From Cyprinodon diabolis (lineage: Eukaryota > Chordata > Actinopteri > Cyprinodontiformes > Cyprinodontidae), in assembly GCA_030533445.1 (NCBI GenBank), contig JARPUW010000541.1, forward strand, positions 1 through 64,000: a stretch of DNA of 64,000 nucleotides, read 5' to 3'. The notes under the pieces were generated by a model. The model was not told the DNA's origin and did no database searches. It was given only the letters and a program-made list of their open reading frames with translations. The position numbers and the translations under genes were made by a program. Below, one piece after another: positions 52,919 through 64,000 of this stretch. Each line of letters opens with the position of its first letter. Position 1 is the first letter of the stretch.

Positions 52919-55092
52919 GTTATAAACAAAAGCCGGTTATAATCCAGAGCCTGTTATAAACCAGAGCCCGTTATAAACATGAGCCCTTTATAAACCAAAG
53001 CCGGTTATAAACCAGATCCCGTTATAAACCAGAGCCAGTTTTAAACCAAAGCTTGTCATAAACCAGAGCCAATTATAAATCAGAGCCCTTTATAAACCAA
53101 AGCCCTTTTAAAAACAGAGCCGGTTATAAACCAGAGCCCTTTATAAACCAGAACCCTTTATAAACCAGAGCCCGTTATAAACCAGAGCCCTTTATAAACC
53201 AGAGCCCGTTATACACCAGAACCCTTTATAAACCAGAGCCTGTTATAAACCAGAGCCCTTTAAAACCCAGAGCCGTTTATAAACCAGAGCCCTTTATAAA
53301 CCAAAGCCCTTTATAAACCAGAACCCTTTACAAACCAAAGCCCTTTTTAAACCAGAGCCCATTATAAACCATAGCCAGTTATAAACCAGAGCCCTTTATG
53401 AACCAGAGCCCATTAAAAAACCAAAGCCCTTTATAAACCAGAGCCCGTTATGAACCACAGCCCTTTAAAAACCAGAGCCCTTTATAACGCAGCCCATGTA
53501 TAAACCAAAGCCCTTTAGAAACCAAAGCCCTTTATATACCAGAGCCTGTAATAAACCAGAGCCCTTTATAAACCAGAGCCCTTTATGAACCAAAGCCGGT
53601 TATAAACCAGAGCCCGTTATAAACCAGAGCCCTTTACAAACCAAAGCCGGTTATAAACCAGAGCCTGTTATAAACCAAAGGCCTTTATAAACCAAAGCCG
53701 GTTATAAGCCAGAGGCTGTTAAAAACCAGAGCCCTTTATAAACCAGAACCCTTTATAAACCAGAGCCCGTTATAAACAAGAGCCCTTTATAAACCAGAGC
53801 CCTTTATAAACAAGAGCCGTTTATAAACCAAAGCCCTTTAGAAACCAAAGCCCTTTAGAAACCAACGCCCTTTAGAAACCACAGCCGGTTTTAAACCAGA
53901 GCCCGTTATAAACGATAACACTTTATAAAAAAGAGCCGGTTATAAACCAGAGGCCTTTATAAACCCAAGCCCGTTATAAACCAGAGGCCTTTAAAAACCA
54001 AAGCCCTTTATAAACCAAAGCCCTTTATAAACAAGAGCCGTTTATAAACAAGAGCCGTTTATAAACCAAAGCCCTTTAGAAACCAAAGCCCTTTAGACAC
54101 CAAAGCCGGTTTTAAACCAGAGCCCGTTATAAACAAGAATACTTTGTAAACCAGAGCCGGTTATAAACCAGAGCCTGTTATAAACCAGAGGCCTTTATAA
54201 ACCAAAGCCCGTTAGAAGCCAGGGCCCATTTAAAACCAGAGCCCTTTATAAACCAGAACACTTTATAAACCAGATCCCGTTAAAAACCATAGCCCTGTTT
54301 AAACCAGAGCCCTTTATAAACCAAAGCCCTTTATAAACCAGAACCCTTTATAAACCAGAGCCTGTTATAAACTAGAGCCCTTTATGAACCAGAGCCCATT
54401 AAAAACCAGAGCCCTTTATTAACCAAAGCCCTTTTTAAAACAGAGCTGGTTATAAACAAGAGCCCTTTATAAACCAGAACCCTTTATAAACCAGAGCCCG
54501 TTATAAACCAGAGCCCTTTATAAACCAGAGCCCTTTATAAACAAGAACCCTTTATAAACCAGAGCCTGTTATAAACCAGAGCCCTTTAAAAACCAGAGCG
54601 GTTTGTAAACCAGAGCCCTTTATAAACCAAAGCCCTTTAAAAACCAGAGTCAGTTATAAACCAGCGCCCTTTATGAACCAGAGCCCATTAAAAACCAGAG
54701 CCCTTTATAAGCCAGAGCCCGTTATAAACCAGAGCCCTTTAAAACCCAGAGCCCTTTATAACCCAGCGCCCTTTATAAACCAAAGCCGGTTATAAACCAG
54801 AGACTGTTATAAACCAGAGGCCTTTATAAACCCAAGCCGGTTATAAGCGAGAGGCTGTTAAAAACCAGAGCCCTTTATAACCAAGCGCCCTTTATAAACC
54901 AAGCCCTTTATAAACAAGCGCCCTTTATAAACCAAGCCCTTTAGAAACCAAAGCCCTTTATATACCAGCACCTGTAATAAACCAGAACCCTTTATAAACC
55001 AGAGCCCATTATAAACCAGAGCCCTTTCTAAACCAGAGCGCTTTATAAACCAGAGCCCTGTATAAACCAAAGCCCTTTATAAACCAGAGCCC
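52919..55092 (+). repeat. ~2.17-kb HOR unit, first of three (others at about 60230-62390 and 62391-64000)
   Basis: Markers ACATGAGCCC (52977 and 62459), GTTATAAACAA (53769, 61110 and 63250) and CACAGCCGG with AAACGATAACAC (61221 and 63361) define the unit. The second and third copies are tandem at 2,140 bp, falling to 2,123 where one monomer is absent. The third is cut by the window edge and closely follows the first at an offset near 9,481. Private variants include TTTAGACACC and AAGAATACTTTGTAAACC. Confidence 0.78.
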
Positions 55093-55644
55093 TTTATAAA
55101 CCAAAGCCGGTTATAAACCAGATCCCGTTAATAAACCAGAACCCTGTAATAAACCAGAACCCTTTATAAACCAGAGCCCGTTATAAACCAGAGCCCTTTC
55201 TAAACCAGAGCCCTTTATAAACTAGAGAGCTGTATAAACCAAAGCCGGTTATAAACCAGAGCCCATTATAATCCACAGCCCTTTATAAACCAGAACCCTT
55301 TATAAACCAAAGGCTGGTTTTAAACCAGAGCCCGTTATAAACAAAAGCCGGTTACAATCCAGAGCCTGTTATAAACCAGAGCTCGTTATAAACAGGAGCC
55401 CTTTATAAACCAAAGCCGGTTATAAACCAGATCCCGTTATAAACCAGAGCCAGTTTTAAACCAAAGCTTGTCATAAACCAGAGCCAATTATAAATCAGAG
55501 CCCTTTATAAACCAAAGCCCTTTTAAAAACAGAGCCGGTTATAAACCAGAGCCCTTTATAAACCAGAACCCTTTATAAACCAGAGCCCGTTATAAACCAG
55601 AGCCCTTTATAAACCAGAGCCCTTTATACACCAGAACCCTTTAT

Positions 55645-58532
55645 AAACCAGAGCCTGTTATAAACCAGAGCCCTTTAAAAACCAGAGCCGTTTATAAACC
55701 AGAGCCCTTTATAAACCAACGCCCTTTATAAACCAGAACCCTTTACAAACCAAAGCCCTTTTTAAACCAGAGCCCATTATAAACCAAAGCCGGTTATAAA
55801 CCAGAGCCTGTTATAAACCAGAGCCCGTTATAAACCAGAGCCCTTTATAAACCAAAGCCGATTATAAACCAGAGAATGTTATAAACCAGAGCCCTTTATA
55901 AACCGGAGCCCTATATAAACCAAAGCCGGTTATAAACCAGATCCCGTTATAAACCAGAGCCCGTCATAAACCAAAGCCGGTTATAAACCAGATCCTGTTA
56001 TAAATCAGAGCCCTTTATAAACCAAAGCCCTTTTTAAACCAGAGCCGGTTATAAACCAGAGCCCTTTATAAACCAAAACCCTTTGTAAACCAAATCCCGT
56101 TATAAACCAGAGCCCTTTATAAACCAAAGCCCTTTATAAACCAAAACCCTTTATTTACCAGAGCCTGTTATAAACCAAAGCCCTTTGTAAACCAAAGCCC
56201 TTTGTAAACCAGAGCCTGTTATAAACCACAGCCCTTTATAAACCAAAGCCGATTATAAACCAGAGAATGTTATAAACCAGAGGCCTTTATAAACCAAAGC
56301 CCATTAGAAGCCAGGGCCCATTTAAAACAAGAGCCCTTTATAAACCAGAACACTTTATAAACCAGATCCCGTTTTAAACCATAGCCCTGTTTAAACCAGA
56401 GCCCTTTATAAACCAAAGCCCTTTATAAACCAGAACCCTTTATAAACCAGAGCCTATTATAAACTAGAGCCCTTTATGATCCAGAGCCCATTAAAAACGA
56501 GAACCCTTCATAAACCAGAGCCTGTTATAATCCAGAGGCCTTTTTAAACCAAAGCCCGTTATAAGCCAGAGGCCGTTAAATACCAAAGCCCTTTATAAAC
56601 TAGCGCCCTTTATAAACCAAGCCCTTTAGAAACCAAGGCCCTTTATATACCAGTGCCTGTAATAAACCAGAACCCTTTATAAACCAGAGCCCGTCATAAA
56701 CCAGAGCCCTTTCTAAACCAGAGCCCTTTATAAACCACAGCCCTGTATAAACCAAAGCCCTTTATAAACCAGAGCCCTTTCTAAACAATAGCCCTTTATA
56801 AACCAGAGCCCTTTATAAACCAAAGCTGGTTATAAACCAGAGCCCATTATAATCCATAGCCCTTTATAAACCAGAACCCTTTATAAACCAAAGCCGGTTA
56901 TAAACCAGAGCCCGTTATAAACAAAAGCCGGTTATAATCCAGAGCCTGTTATAAACCAGAGCCCGTTATAAACAGGAGCCCTTTATAAACCAAAGCCGGT
57001 TATAAACCAGATCCCGTTATAAACCAGAGCCAGTTTTAAACCAAAGCTTGTCATAAACCAGAGCCAATTATAAATCAGAGCCCTTTATAAACCAAAGCCC
57101 TTTTAAAAACAGAGCCTGTTATAAACCAGAGCCCTTTAAAAACCAGAGCCGTTTATAAACCAGAGCCCTTTATAAACAAAAGCCCTTTATAAACCAGAAC
57201 CCTTTACAAACCAAAGCCCTTTTTAAACCAGAGCCCATTATAAACCAAAGCCGGTTATAAACCAGAGCCTGTTATAAACCAGAGCCCGTTATAAACCAGA
57301 GCCCTTTATAAACCAAAGCCGATTATAAACCAGAGAATGTTATAAACCAGAGCCCTTTATAAACCGGAGCCCTATATAAACCAAAGCCGGTTATAAACCA
57401 GATCCCGTTATAAACCAGAGCCCGTCATAAACCAAAGCCGGTTATAAACCAGATCCTGTTATAAATCAGAGCCCTTTATAAACCAAAGCCCTTTTTAAAC
57501 CAGAGCCGGTTATAAACCAGAGCCCTTTATAAACCAAAACCCTTTGTAAACCAAATCCCGTTATAAACCAGAGCCCTTTATAAACCAAAGCCATTTATAA
57601 ACCAAAACCCTTTATTTACCAGAGCCTGTTATAAACCAAAGCCCTTTGTAAACCAAAGCCCTTTGTAAACCAGAGCCTGTTATAAACCACAGCCCTTTAT
57701 AAACCAAAGCCGATTATAAACCAGAGAATGTTATAAACCAGAGGCCTTTATAAACCAAAGCCCATTAGAAGCCAGGGCCCATTTAAAACAAGAGCCCTTT
57801 ATAAACCAGAACACTTTATAAACCAGATCCCGTTATAAACCATAGCCCTGTTTAAACCAGAGCCCTTTATAAACCAAAGCCCTTTATAAACCAGAACCCT
57901 TTATAAACCAGAGCCTATTATAAACTAGAGCCCTTTATGATCCAGAGCCATTAAAAACGAGAACCCTTCATAAACCAGAGCCTGTTATAATCCAGAGGCC
58001 TTTTTAAACCAAAGCCCGTTATAAGCCAGAGGCCGTTAAATACCAAAGCCCTTTATAAACTAGCGCCCTTTATAAACCAAGCCCTTTAGAAACCAAGGCC
58101 CTTTATATACCAGTGCCTGTAATAAACCAGAACCCTTTATAAACCAGAGCCCGTCATAAACCAGAGCCCTTTCTAAACCAGAGCCCTTTATAAACCACAG
58201 CCCTGTATAAACCAAAGCCCTTTATAAACCAGAGCCCTTTCTAAACAATAGCCCTTTATAAACCAGAGCCCATTATAATCCATAGCCCTTTATAAACCAG
58301 AACCCTTTATAAACCAAAGCCGGTTATAAACCAGAGCCCGTTATAAACAAAAGCCGGTTATAATCCAGAGCCTGTTATAAACCAGAGCCCGTTATAAACA
58401 GGAGCCCTTTATAAACCAAAGCCGGTTATAAACCAGATCCCGTTATAAACCAGAGCCAGTTTTAAACCAAAGCTTGTCATAAACCAGAGCCAATTATAAA
58501 TCAGAGCCCTTTATAAACCAAAGCCCTTTTAA
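55645..58532 (+). repeat. Tandem HOR pair of 1,461 bp and 1,427 bp
   Basis: Copies are about 55645-57105 and 57106-58532. AGAGAATGTT at 55871 and 57332, and again at 56262 and 57723, gives 1,461 bp (86 monomers minus one base). The second copy lacks 34 bp (two monomers) near 58270, where CCCTTTATAAACC plus a CTGG monomer are missing. Otherwise the variant order is the same. Confidence 0.82.
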
Positions 58533-60930
58533 AAACAGAGCCGGTTATAAACCAGAGCCCTTTATAAACCAGAACCCTTTATAAACCAGAGCCCGTTATA
58601 AACCAGAGCCCTTTATAAACCAGAGCCCTTTGTACACCAGAACCCTTTATAAACCAGAGCCTGTTATAAACCAGAGCCCTTTAAAAACCAGAGCCGTTTA
58701 TAAACCAGAGCCCTTTATAAACCAAAGCCCTTTATAAACCAGAACCCTTTACAAACCAAAGCCCTTTTTAAACCAGAGCCCATTATAAACCATAGCCAGT
58801 TATAAACCAGAGCCCTTTATGAACCAGAGCCCATTAAAAAACCAAAGCCCTTTATAAACCAGAGCCCGAAATGAACCACAGCCCTTTAAAAACCAGAGCC
58901 CTTTATAACGGAGCGCCATGTATAAACCAAAGCCCTTTATAAACCAAAGCCCTTTATATACCAGAGCCTGTAATAAACCAGAGCCCTTTATAAACCAGAG
59001 CCCTTTATGAACCAAAGCCCATTAGAAGCCAGGGCCCATTTAAAACAAGAGCCCTTTATAAACCAGAACACTTTATAAACCAGATCCCGTTATAAACCAT
59101 AGCCCTGTTTAAACCAGAGCCCTTTATAAACCAAAGCCCTTTATAAACCAGAACCCTTTATAAACCACAGCCTATTATAAACTAGAGCCCTTTATGATCC
59201 AGAGCCCATTAAAAACCAGAACCCTTTATAAACCAGAGCCTGTTATAATCCAGAGGCCTTTTTAAACCAAAACCCATTATAAGCAAGAGACCGTTAAAAA
59301 CCAGAGCCCTTTATTACCCAGCGCCCTTTATAAACCAAGCCCTTTAGAAACCAAAGCCCTTTATATACCAGCGCCCTTTATAAACCAGAGCCTATTATAA
59401 ACTAGAGCCCTTTATGATCCAGAGCCCATTAAAAACCAGAACCCTTTATAAACCAGAGCCTGTTATAAACCAGAGCCCGTTATAAACCATAGCCCTTTAT
59501 AAACCAAAGCCGGTTATAAACCAGAGAATGTTATAAACCATAGCCCTTTATAAACCAAAGCCGGTTATAAACCACAGCCCATTACAAACCAGAGCCCTTT
59601 ATAAACCAGAACCCTTTATAAACCAGATCCCAATATAAACCAGATCCCTTTCTAAACCAGAGCCCTTTATAAACCAGAGCCCTGTATAAACCAAAGCCCT
59701 TTATAAACCAGAGCCCTTTAGAAACCAAAGCCCTTTATATACCAGAGCCTGTAATAATACAGAGCCCTTTATAAACCAGAGCCCTTTATAAACCAAAGCC
59801 GGTTATAAACTAGACCCCGTTATAAACTAGAGCCCTTTATAAACCAAAGCCGGTTATAAACCAGAGCCTGTTATAAACCAGAGGCCTTTTTAAACCAAAG
59901 CCCGTTATAAGCCAGAGGCCGTTAAATACCAGAGCCCTTTATAAACTAGCGCCCTTTATAAACCAAGCCCTTTAGAAACCAAGGCCCTTTATATAACAGC
60001 GCCTGTAATAAACCAGAACCCTTTATAAACCAGAGCCCGTCATAAACCAGAGCCCTTTCTAAACCAGAGCCCTTTCTAAACCAGAGCCCTTTACAAACCA
60101 AAGCCCTTTATAAACCAGAGCCCTTTCTAAACAATAGCCCTTTATAAACCAGAGCCCTTTATAAACCAAAGCCGGTTATAAACCAGAGCCCATTATAATC
60201 CATAGCCCTTTATAAACCAGAACCCTTTATAAACCAAAGCCGGTTATAAACCAGAGCCCGTTATAAACAAAAGCCGGTTATAATCCAGAGCCTGTTATAA
60301 ACCAGAGCCCGTTATAAACAGGAGCCCTTTATAAACCAAAGCCGGTTATAAACCAGATCCCGTTATAAACCAGAGCCAGTTTTAAACCAAAGCTTGTCAT
60401 AAACCAGAGCCAATTATAAATCAGAGCCCTTTATAAACCAAAGCCCTTTTAAAAACAGAGCCGGTTATAAACCAGAGCCCTTTATAAACCAGAACCCTTT
60501 ATAAACCAGAGCCCGTTATAAACCAGAGCCCTTTATAAACCAGAGCCCTTTATACACCAGAACCCTTTATAAACCAGAGCCTGTTATAAACCAGAGCCCT
60601 TTAAAAACCAGAGCCGTTTATAAACCAGAGCCCTTTATAAACCAAAGCCCTTTATAAACCAGAACCCTTTACAAACCAAAGCCCTTTTTAAACCAGAGCC
60701 CATTATAAACCATAGCCAGTTATAAACCAGAGCCCTTTATGAACCAGAGCCCATTAAAAAACCAAAGCCCTTTATAAACCAGAGCCCGTTATGAACCACA
60801 GCCCTTTAAAAACCAGAGCCCTTTATAACGCAGCCCATGTATAAACCAAAGCCCTTTAGAAACCAAAGCCCTTTACATACCAGAGCCTGTAATAAACCAG
60901 AGCCCTTTATAAACCAGAGCCCTTTATGAA
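58260..60930 (+). repeat. HOR segments 1,920 bp apart
   Basis: Lines at 58261, 58321, 58501 and 58681 are base-for-base the same as 60181, 60241, 60421 and 60601. The shared stretch is about 58250-59010 and 60170-60930. Between them, 59030-60170 resembles 49090-50230 at an offset near 9,939 (GCCCATTACA at 49638 and 59577). The region is therefore a mosaic of pieces from two neighbouring HOR types. Confidence 0.78.
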
Positions 60931-63900
60931 CCAAAGCCGGTTATAAACCAGAGCCCGTTATAAACCAGAGCCCTTTACAAACCAAAGCCGGTTATAAACC
61001 AGAGCCTGTTATAAACCAAAGGCCTTTATAAACCAAAGCCGGTTATAAGCCAGAGGCTGTTAAAAACCAGAACCCTTTATAAACCAGAACCCTTTATAAA
61101 CCAGAGCCCGTTATAAACAACAGCCCTTTATAAACCAGAGCCCTTTATAAACAAGAGCCGTTTATAAACCAAAGCCCTTTAGAAACCAAAGCCCTTTAGA
61201 AACCAACGCCCTTTAGAAACCACAGCCGGTTTTAAACCAGAGCCCGTTATAAACGATAACACTTTATAAAAAAGAGCCGGTTATAAACCAGAGCCTGTTA
61301 TAAACCAGAGGCCTTTATAAACCCAAGCCCGTTATAAACCAGAGGCCTTTAAAAACCAGAGCCCTTTATAAACCAAAGCCCTTTATAAACAAGAGCCGTT
61401 TATAAACAAGAGCCGTTTATAAACCAAAGCCCTTTAGAAACCAAAGCCCTTTAGACACCAAAGCCGGTTTTAAACCAGAGCCCGTTATAAACAAGAATAC
61501 TTTGTAAACCAGAGCCGGTTATAAACCAGAGCCTGTTATAAACCAGAGGCCTTTATAAACCAAAGCCCGTTAGAAGCCAGGGCCCATTTAAAACCAGAGC
61601 CCTTTATAAACCAGAACACTTTATAAACCAGATCCTGTTAATAACCATAGCCCTGTTTAAACCAGAGCCCTTTATAAACCAAAGCATTTTATAAACCAGA
61701 ACCCTTTATAAACCAGAGCCTGTTATAAACTAGAGCCCTTTATGAACCAGAGCCCATTAAAAACCAGAGCCCTTTATTAACCAAAGCCCTTTTTAAAACA
61801 GAGCTGGTTATAAACAAGAGCCCTTTATAAACCAGAACCCTTTATAAACCAGAGCCCGTTATAAACCAGAGCCCTTTATAAACCAGAGCCCTTTATAAAC
61901 AAGAACCCTTTATAAACCAGAGCCTGTTATAAACCAGAGCCCTTTAAAAACCAGAGCGGTTTGTAAACCAGAGCCCTTTATAAACCAAAGCCCTTTAAAA
62001 ACCAGAGTCAGTTATAAACCAGCGCCCTTTATGAACCAGAGCCCATTAAAAACCAGAGCCCTTTATAAGCCAGAGCCCGTTATAAACCAGAGCCCTTTAA
62101 AACCCAGAGCCCTTTATAACCCAGCGCCCTTTATAAACCAAAGCCGGTTATAAACCAGAGCCTGTTATAAACCAGAGGCCTTTATAAACCCAAGCCGGTT
62201 ATAAGCGAGAGGCTGTTAAAAACCAGAGCCCTTTATAACCAAGCGCCCTTTATAAACCAAGCCCTTTATAAACAAGCGCCCTTTATAAACCAAGCCCTTT
62301 AGAAACCAAAGCCCTTTATATACCAGCACCTGTAATAAACCAGAACCCTTTATAAACCAGAGCCCATTATAAACCAAAGCCCTTTACAAACCAGAGCCCG
62401 TTATAAACAAAAGCCGGTTATAATCCAGAGCCTGTTATAAACCAGAGCCCGTTATAAACATGAGCCCTTTATAAACCAAAGCCGGTTATAAACCAGATCC
62501 CGTTATAAACCAGAGCCAGTTTTAAACCAAAGCTTGTCATAAACCAGAGCCAATTATAAATCAGAGCCCTTTATAAACCAAAGCCCTTTTAAAAACAGAG
62601 CCGGTTATAAACCAGAGCCCTTTATAAACCAGAACCCTTTATAAACCAGAGCCCGTTATAAACCAGAGCCCTTTATAAACCAGAGCCCGTTATACACCAG
62701 AACCCTTTATAAACCAGAGCCTGTTATAAACCAGAGCCCTTTAAAACCCAGAGCCGTTTATAAACCAGAGCCCTTTATAAACCAAAGCCCTTTATAAACC
62801 AGAACCCTTTACAAACCAAAGCCCTTTTTAAACCAGAGCCCATTATAAACCATAGCCAGTTATAAACCAGAGCCCTTTATGAACCAGAGCCCATTAAAAA
62901 ACCAAAGCCCTTTATAAACCAGAGCCCGTTATCAACCACAGCCCTTTAAAAGCCAGAGCCCTTTATAACGCAGCCCATGTATAAACCAAAGCCCTTTAGA
63001 AACCAAAGCCCTTTATATACCAGAGCCTGTAATAAACCAGAGCCCTTTATAAACCAGAGCCCTTTATGAACCAAAGCCGGTTATAAACCAGAGCCCGTTA
63101 TAAACCAGAGCCCTTTACAAACCAAAGCCGGTTATAAACCAGAGCCTGTTATAAACCAAAGGCCTTTATAAACCAAAGCCGGTTATAAGCCAGAGGCTGT
63201 TAAAAACCAGAGCACTTTATAAACCAGAACCATTTATAAACCAGAGCCCGTTATAAACAAGAGCCCTTTATAAACCAGAGCCCTTTATAAACAAGAGCCG
63301 TTTATAAACCAAAGCCCTTTAGAAACCAAAGCCCTTTAGAAACCAACGCCCTTTAGAAACCACAGCCGGTTTTAAACCAGAGCCCGTTATAAACGATAAC
63401 ACTTTATAAAAAAGAGCCGGTTATAAACCAGAGGCCTTTATAAACCCAAGCCCGTTATAAACCAGAGGCCTTTAAAAACCAAAGCCCTTTATAAACCAAA
63501 GCCCTTTATAAACAAGAGCCGTTTATAAACAAGAGCTGTTTATAAACCAAAGCCCTTTAGAAACCAAAGCCCTTTAGACACCAAAGCCGGTTTTAAACCA
63601 GAGCCCGTTATAAACAAGAATACTTTGTAAACCAGAGCCGGTTATAAACCAGAGCCTGTTATAAACCAGAGGCCTTTATAAACCAAAGCCCGTTAGAAGC
63701 CAGGGCCCATTTAAAACCAGAGCCCTTTATAAACCAGAACACTTTATAAACCAGATCCCGTTAAAAACCATAGCCCTGTTTAAACCAGAGCCCTTTATAA
63801 ACCAAAGCCCTTTATAAACCAGAACCCTTTATAAACCAGAGCCTGTTATAAACTAGAGCCCTTTATGAACCAGAGCCCATTAAAAACCAGAGCCCTTTAT

Positions 63901-64000
63901 TAACCAAAGCCCTTTTTAAAACAGAGCTGGTTATAAACAAGAGCCCTTTATAAACCAGAACCCTTTATAAACCAGAGCCCGTTATAAACCAGAGCCCTTT

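Larger units (their letters stand above)
12617..64000 (+). repeat. 17-bp satellite array, right block
   Basis: The same monomers resume in the same orientation and phase and continue past the end of the window (about 51.4 kb, some 3,020 monomers). The whole block was read; apart from a 14-bp T-rich insertion seen at three places, no non-satellite sequence was found. Short open frames, for example at 14465-14695 and 52684-52896 on the minus strand, translate as 17-residue periodic strings and are by-products of the repeat. Internal structure is listed in the HOR entries below. Confidence 0.98.

Noticed and set aside
1..64000. CENP-B box, suggested by the matching 17-bp length
   Set aside because: The CENP-B box core (TTCG, then A, then CGGG) is not present in the monomer or its common variants. 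Only the length agrees.
1..64000. Telomeric or interstitial telomere repeat
   Set aside because: No TTAGGG tracts were seen on either strand; the CCCTTTA string is not CCCTAA.

Overview
The window is almost entirely one tandem satellite array carrying a single retrotransposon. The repeat is a 17-bp monomer, canonical form AGAGCCCTTTATAAACC. It fills bases 1-7731 and 12617-64000 (about 59.1 kb, roughly 3,480 monomers), always in the same orientation, and runs off both ends of the window. No host gene, tRNA, rRNA or CRISPR array was found. The source is a vertebrate-type eukaryote, most likely a teleost fish. That rests on the interrupting element, whose proteins, 3'-UTR and 3' tail (GGCGCTATATAAATAAA followed by a pentanucleotide repeat) look like fish L2/CR1-group LINEs. 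The species cannot be named from this sequence.

The LINE (7732-12616, 4,885 bp, + strand) is close to full length. It has a 5'-UTR, an ORF1 with a Cys-rich knuckle, a short coiled coil and an SGNH/GDSL-esterase-like domain, and an ORF2 with an APE-type endonuclease and a reverse transcriptase. Its 3'-UTR ends in a stem-loop and (GAATT)7. It is bounded by a 5-bp target duplication, AATCC. The matching array segment without the element is present at 16601-16620, and the filled and empty sites differ by exactly 4,890 bp. ORF2 appears frameshifted at its extreme N-terminus, around 9019-9026, where the first endonuclease motif should be, so this copy is probably defective. ORF1 and ORF2 would have supplied the RNA-binding/chaperone and the nicking/reverse-transcription activities for target-primed insertion.

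The array is not uniform. Recurrent monomer variants occur in fixed order and build nested higher-order repeats (HORs). The clearest units are a 1.84/1.75-kb pair (2667-6257), a 2,040-bp pair (15022-19101), a 3,584-bp pair (17110-24277), a 7,274-bp pair (21834-36381), and a run of five ~2.28-kb units (34164-45736) with a sixth at 26890-29107. The right third (47447-64000) is a related HOR family built of 1.46-, 1.58-, 1.92-, 2.14-2.21- and 5.01-kb offsets. HOR boundaries were found by reading offsets between rare variants and are good to about one or two monomers.

The most notable points are the depth of HOR nesting on so short a monomer, the 7.27-kb near-identical pair, the LINE insertion with its empty site visible nearby, and the palindromic TTATAA core that closes all six reading frames every 51 bp. 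Nothing here supports a new protein-coding system. The array could be centromeric or other heterochromatin, but the sequence alone does not show which.
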